Shown here one piece after another: positions 59,982-64,000 of a DNA stretch of 64,000 nucleotides. The stretch's first letter is position 1, and every line of letters begins with the position of its first letter. The DNA comes from Epithemia pelagica. Its lineage: Eukaryota > Bacillariophyta > Bacillariophyceae > Surirellales > Surirellaceae. The translations under genes were made by a program, and so were the position numbers. Where the stretch lies: positions 1,054,001 to 1,118,000 of the forward strand of contig OX337235.1 in NCBI GenBank assembly GCA_946965045.2. The letters are read 5' to 3'. The notes beneath the pieces were generated by a model. The model was not told where the DNA came from and made no database searches. It saw only the letters and a list, made by a program, of their open reading frames with translations.

Positions 59982-61361
59982 ATGGCAGCTGAAGAAGTGG
60001 CAGTTCTTCCCTATGGTCGTCGTGGTGCAACTGGAGATGCAGGAGAGTATGGCGAAGACGAGGATAATGACGATACACATATTAGCAGTGATGTCCCGGT
60101 TCCGTCGTCTCGACCCTTTGGTCGAAAAGTACTAATGGGAGGAGGAGGAGGAGCATCGGCCTCTTCGGTGGATGCTGGTGATAACGATGGTATTGGAATT
60201 CGGCGCAGCAGCAGTGCCGACAGTGAGGATAGCCACAGCAACAACAATGATGCACCCATGGATCGACGAGCCTGGCACAAGCGTTTGTCAGTCAAGCAAC
60301 GAGCTTCGATTCGAGCTTCTTTGCGACAGTCGGTTCGCGGATTGAATGTTCCACATGGAATTTCTCGGAGAAACACTGAAGAATCGAAGGAAGCCATTTC
60401 CTTGTTGGAAGAGGAAGACGCGCCATCACCCAAGCGGCCCTCCACCACAGCTGCTGCTGCTGCCGCCGCAAGTACGGCAACGCCTACGAGACCCTCTTTA
60501 TCGGCACCAGGTCAACTGGTTCGACAACAATCGTGGTTTATGGATTTGGTGAATCAGGGCATGTCCTCACAAGATTTGGCCGAATTTTTTGGGGATCAAG
60601 CACTTGCCAGTCCTTCCGAAGGAGAGGGTGGTGGAGGTGGTGCAGTCGCCAATGGCAGCTTTCCTGCTGGTGGGGCTTCTGCGGGCCGAAGTGGACTTGT
60701 CAATGGTGGTTCCGACAGTAACGATGTCATGTTGTTGGAACAAACGGCCATTTTGGCCCATTCTGAAGCGAGACAAAGGTTAGTGGAGCGATTGGGATAC
60801 GATCCATGGGAACAAAAAGCCAAGGATAGTGTCAATGGTCCCATGAATCCGCCATCAGTAGAACAAGGTCCTTCTGAGCAACAACCATCACAAGGCCCAC
60901 AGCAAGCAGAAAGGGACGCCGAACAATCACTCCATGTGCTGCATCCACCCATGACAATCTACAATTCCACAGCATGGTCGACGATGGAAGAACGGAGAAT
61001 AGCTGTGCAAAACCGATTGCGGGTCTTGGCCCCCTTGCCGTCAACACCAAAAGATTTGTTTTCATGGTCGGCACCCAAGGAATGGATGCAACAAAAACAT
61101 GTCGTAGGGCATCGTTCGTCTGCATCATCCCTTTCCGAAACACCACATGCACCCGATCCTGTTTCGGCCGCCTTGCTGCTCGAAGGTGGCGATTTGTACG
61201 TGGGACAGGCGGTTCAAACGACACGCAACAAACCACCGGCGGGATATATCATTGTACGGTGTTTGGGATGTCAGCAGTTACTCTCCGTGAGTTTCCTTGC
61301 CACGTTGGTACGGTGTTGTCGTTGCAACACTGTCAGTCCGGCCTCCTCGTCGCGGAAATAA
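59982..61361 (+). CDS. Disordered protein with LSD1-like C-terminal zinc finger
   Basis: 459 residues from the ATG at 59982; the frame extends to a GTG 15 bp earlier. Most of the protein is low complexity (Ser, Gly, Ala, Asp runs), with helical islands such as AWHKRLSVKQRASIRASLRQ and LLEQTAILAHSEARQRLVERLGYDPWEQ. The C-terminus has two CxxC pairs, VRCLGCQQLLSVSFLATL then VRCCRCNTVSPA. Their spacing is like LSD1-type zinc fingers, which bind DNA or proteins in plant cell-death regulators. Function is open. Confidence 0.6.
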   Translation: MAAEEVAVLPYGRRGATGDAGEYGEDEDNDDTHISSDVPVPSSRPFGRKVLMGGGGGASASSVDAGDNDGIGIRRSSSADSEDSHSNNNDAPMDRRAWHKRLSVKQRASIRASLRQSVRGLNVPHGISRRNTEESKEAISLLEEEDAPSPKRPSTTAAAAAAASTATPTRPSLSAPGQLVRQQSWFMDLVNQGMSSQDLAEFFGDQALASPSEGEGGGGGAVANGSFPAGGASAGRSGLVNGGSDSNDVMLLEQTAILAHSEARQRLVERLGYDPWEQKAKDSVNGPMNPPSVEQGPSEQQPSQGPQQAERDAEQSLHVLHPPMTIYNSTAWSTMEERRIAVQNRLRVLAPLPSTPKDLFSWSAPKEWMQQKHVVGHRSSASSLSETPHAPDPVSAALLLEGGDLYVGQAVQTTRNKPPAGYIIVRCLGCQQLLSVSFLATLVRCCRCNTVSPASSSRK

Positions 61362-61866
61362 AACAAATCTCTGCGAAACTGCCTTCTTGTGGCATTTCAT
61401 TTTTGGCTTTTTCTCGACTTGCTAGAACTCACGAGGCACGACCAAATAATTAATAATAGACCAAAACACAATACGCAATAGACCACCACATGATTTGATG
61501 CCGATTTGACATTGAGTCCCTACAATACCCAAAACGTCCATACACAAAAATAAGACAAGAAAAACAGTTTGTCAAATATTAAGAATAGTCTGCAGAGTAT
61601 GAATTTTCCCGGTTGAGGTGCTGTGATGCAAGACGCCTCTGGTTCAATCAATAGGATTGGAATTCCTCTTGACTCAGATGCCCACAAGCCGAAAACGCAT
61701 CATTGAATGATGAAGAGCTGGAGATCATGGTATGCCTTGTGTGACTGCCTGTTACCATACGGAGGTTTGTCCAATGGGAGGATTGAGCAGGGACGATTAA
61801 GAAGCGTAAGAACACATGGGTACAACCTTTCCATGAATCTGCATCGTGTGGTCACACATGGCTACT
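61362..61866. other. Convergent intergenic region
   Basis: 500 bp of 3' sequence from two convergent genes, AT-rich near 61445-61600. No feature supported. Confidence 0.5.
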
Positions 61867-63090
61867 CTAAAACGAGCACCCCTGAAGTGCAGAAGACTGT
61901 GCCATGGCCATTTCGTGTACAAAATATTTGGCCGGCAAGGTAAATCGTAAGCAGTGTCTCCGAAGTTCTTCATCGTTGGACTTTCTGGTGCTACTCCTGT
62001 CCTCTCCCTCTCTTTTGAGTTCCTGCGTCGCATCGGCGTTTCTCCCAGCACGGGCAACTTTTAAAATATTGCGCACTTGCGAGGAGACCGTCCCACGCAA
62101 GGCAAACAAAATGTATACTTCCAATCCAACCAACTCTTCGTGTTCTTGGTAGAGTTTTTGAAATAGTTCACGGTCAACCTTGCCAACCATTTGACCTCGT
62201 CTAACCTTACGACATTCTTGGTAGATGATATCCATGGATTCACGCCAATCTGTTTCTTCCTCCTCTTGTCTGATAAGATGCGACTTTTTGGATGGTTGCC
62301 GATGAGGGAATTTGGGTTTTATGCCACTGGTAGAACTGCGCTTGGAGGATAACAAACTCCCCAGTTTGCCAGATTTGCAAGACAACCATGATCGCCGAGA
62401 CGACAACGACGAGGAAGAGGAAGATTCTGACGATGCTTGATTGCCCTTGTCTGTATTGGTCGAATCCGCAGTAGGTTTACCAAACAAACGCTTCACAATA
62501 TCCGCTTGATTCACTTTAAATGATTTAAGGTCTTGCGGCGAAAACCAACATTGCTCCCATTCTTGTGCTGTCATGGTCCGTCCACTGGCGTGAAACTCAG
62601 TCTTTTGAGTATCAAAACGGATCCTCCGTCTAGAAGAGGACGAGGGAGTGACATCGGAGCGTTGTCGAAGAATGCTCCCATGACGAGAGTTGGCCAAAGA
62701 TGAACAGGTAGAAGATGAACGGGTGGGAGCACACAGCAACACGCTCTGCACTTCCACCGAATGCGACTCAATGATGGTGGCTACCAAAAACGGGGACGGT
62801 TCCCGAGACAGAAGAGACAATGGTTCTTCGTTTTCTTCACTCAAACTACTCGTACTACTCGTAGATGATGTTGACAACGATCGCTCTCGTTGACTTGCAA
62901 TGTGCTGTTGAATGTCACTTTTTGGTATGGTTTCGCCACATACGTTGTTGTTTGAGGAAAGGTGTCGTTTGATGGAGACTTGTTGCTTTGCCCGTTGATT
63001 CATTTTCGAAGAATTACGCTCGCCTGATTGAAGGAGCGCTCTCAGGTGACCATGGCCCATGTTTGCTTGATCGTTTTCTGGAGTTGTCAT
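61867..63090 (-). CDS. Uncharacterised paralogous-family protein 3
   Basis: 407 residues from the ATG at 63090. The frame stays open upstream to 63324 without an ATG, so an upstream exon is possible. Block 1: RRIRFDTQKTEFHASG followed by EWEQCWFSPQDLKSFKVN. Block 2: LVGLEVYILFALRGTVSSQV, then TLPAKYFVHEMAMAQSSAL. These align with the protein at 56685-57626. The linker is longer and Ser/Lys-rich (SSSSSSLSSRRSWL). No known domain. Confidence 0.65.
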   Translation of the reverse strand: MTTPENDQANMGHGHLRALLQSGERNSSKMNQRAKQQVSIKRHLSSNNNVCGETIPKSDIQQHIASQRERSLSTSSTSSTSSLSEENEEPLSLLSREPSPFLVATIIESHSVEVQSVLLCAPTRSSSTCSSLANSRHGSILRQRSDVTPSSSSRRRIRFDTQKTEFHASGRTMTAQEWEQCWFSPQDLKSFKVNQADIVKRLFGKPTADSTNTDKGNQASSESSSSSSLSSRRSWLSCKSGKLGSLLSSKRSSTSGIKPKFPHRQPSKKSHLIRQEEEETDWRESMDIIYQECRKVRRGQMVGKVDRELFQKLYQEHEELVGLEVYILFALRGTVSSQVRNILKVARAGRNADATQELKREGEDRSSTRKSNDEELRRHCLRFTLPAKYFVHEMAMAQSSALQGCSF

Positions 63091-63774
63091 GCTGCTCTTC
63101 ACAACTCGCCGAATTGGTTTCGCCGGCAAAAGATCTATAAAAATGTCAATGAGTTTGTGGCGAGGAAAGCGCAAGGTGGAATGTTGGAAGTCGACAACAA
63201 AATGTGGACGGTCGACCCTTTTGTAAGTTTTTCCTTTGTTACGTCCTCGCAATGAACGGAGACAACGTGTACTTCCCACAAATGTGAGCGGTCTTGGCAA
63301 AGGTGGGCAACTCCGCGTTGGCAATTAAATTTGTGGAAGTTTTTCAGTTCAGTGGCCCGAAATAACGCGGGGCCAGCATTTTTTCGATCTGTGATTTACA
63401 TAATTACACCATTTGCGCGCGCATTTGTCAAATATTGGGAAGTGGAACTCCATCCAGTCGAAAAACCATATGTTTCCCCCAAATTACACGTGTGGGCGTG
63501 ACATGCTCTTCGAATTAAATCTTTCCATCTCTAATTAAAGTTGTAGATACGTTTGGATCCACATGTAAAACTCAGTTTTGTCTAACAAAATCAATCAGAA
63601 GCCTAACGGTTACGCCAAAGCAATAACTGTAAGCCCATCGGATGATCTTCAAATGGTTGGAGGGATATTTAATGGAATGAAGAAGGGGGAGCCGACCAGA
63701 AACAAAAACAAAATGTGAGAAGGTTCCGACTCCACATCATTTACTTTCTCACCGGGTAAAACGGATCTCATCCA
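63091..63774. other. Intergenic region near the right edge
   Basis: Upstream of paralog 3 and downstream of the partial gene at the edge. No feature supported. Confidence 0.5.
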
Positions 63775-64000
63775 TCAATCAGCAATCAGGTGATGTCCGT
63801 CGTTGATATCCTGTGATGCGGACTTGACACTTTCTGAATTTTGTTTGAAATCCGAAGTCTTTCTTCTCCTCTTTAAGGGTTGGAGTCGCGCCGTCCACAA
63901 TCCTCGGCTATCGGAGGCATGTGTTTGAAGAAGTTTGAAGTACAAATCGAGTTTGGTCTCTAAAGATAACCAACTCAAATCGAGGTGATTCGTTATCTGG
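63775..64000 (-). CDS. C-terminal end of a gene running off the right edge
   Basis: The minus-strand frame is open from the window edge to a stop at 63775, giving about 75 codons. It reads HLDLSWLSLETKLDLYFKLL with a basic segment (QPLKRRRK) further on. The amphipathic helix looks protein-like, but nothing identifies a family. It may be chance. Confidence 0.35.
   Translation of the reverse strand, partial: QITNHLDLSWLSLETKLDLYFKLLQTHASDSRGLWTARLQPLKRRRKTSDFKQNSESVKSASQDINDGHHLIAD

Overview
This looks like nuclear DNA from a gene-dense, intron-poor eukaryote, most likely a diatom or another stramenopile alga. The reasons are long single-exon genes, a few short GT-AG introns (81-101 bp, one with a TACTAAC branch-like motif), and eukaryotic signalling, ubiquitin and splicing genes mixed with transposon debris. 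I cannot name the species.

Layout. 1-4.6 kb: a 5'-partial myotubularin phosphatase, then a GNAT acetyltransferase flanked by two copies of a duplicated small gene, one of them broken. 6-21.4 kb: a head-to-tail array of one internally deleted and three full copies of a 4.2 kb transposon-like unit. Each full unit carries a zinc-ribbon ORF and a DDE-like transposase ORF in the same frame, split by a single TGA. 22.2-25.2 kb: an M14 metallocarboxypeptidase gene boxed in by ~300 bp inverted repeats. 25.3-31.5 kb: a 6.2 kb DNA transposon with 18-bp terminal inverted repeats and two convergent genes. 32.7-34.2 kb and 54.7-56.4 kb: two 5'-truncated Penelope-like retroelements with GIY-YIG endonuclease regions. 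34.5-36.4 kb: a four-helix membrane protein, a prolyl-hydroxylase fragment and a Sel1-RING gene, all frameshifted.

36.7-63.1 kb is mostly host genes: DCAF7/WDR68 convergent with COP9 signalosome subunit 1 (both act on cullin-RING ligases), a secreted GMC oxidoreductase, a GT92-like glycosyltransferase, an OsmC-pirin fusion, a WW-cyclin fusion, an LRR-like protein, the tri-snRNP protein SNRNP27, a putative three-member paralogous family, and a protein ending in an LSD1-like zinc finger. A gene end runs off the right edge.

Six genes are interrupted by a one-base shift that lies at a homopolymer run. With the shift allowed for, the five complete ones have whole-codon lengths and family-consistent sequence across the joint. 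This suggests indel errors in the assembly at least as strongly as true pseudogenes. The most novel material is the transposon array with its conserved internal stop, the 6.2 kb TIR element, the OsmC-pirin fusion and the paralog cluster.
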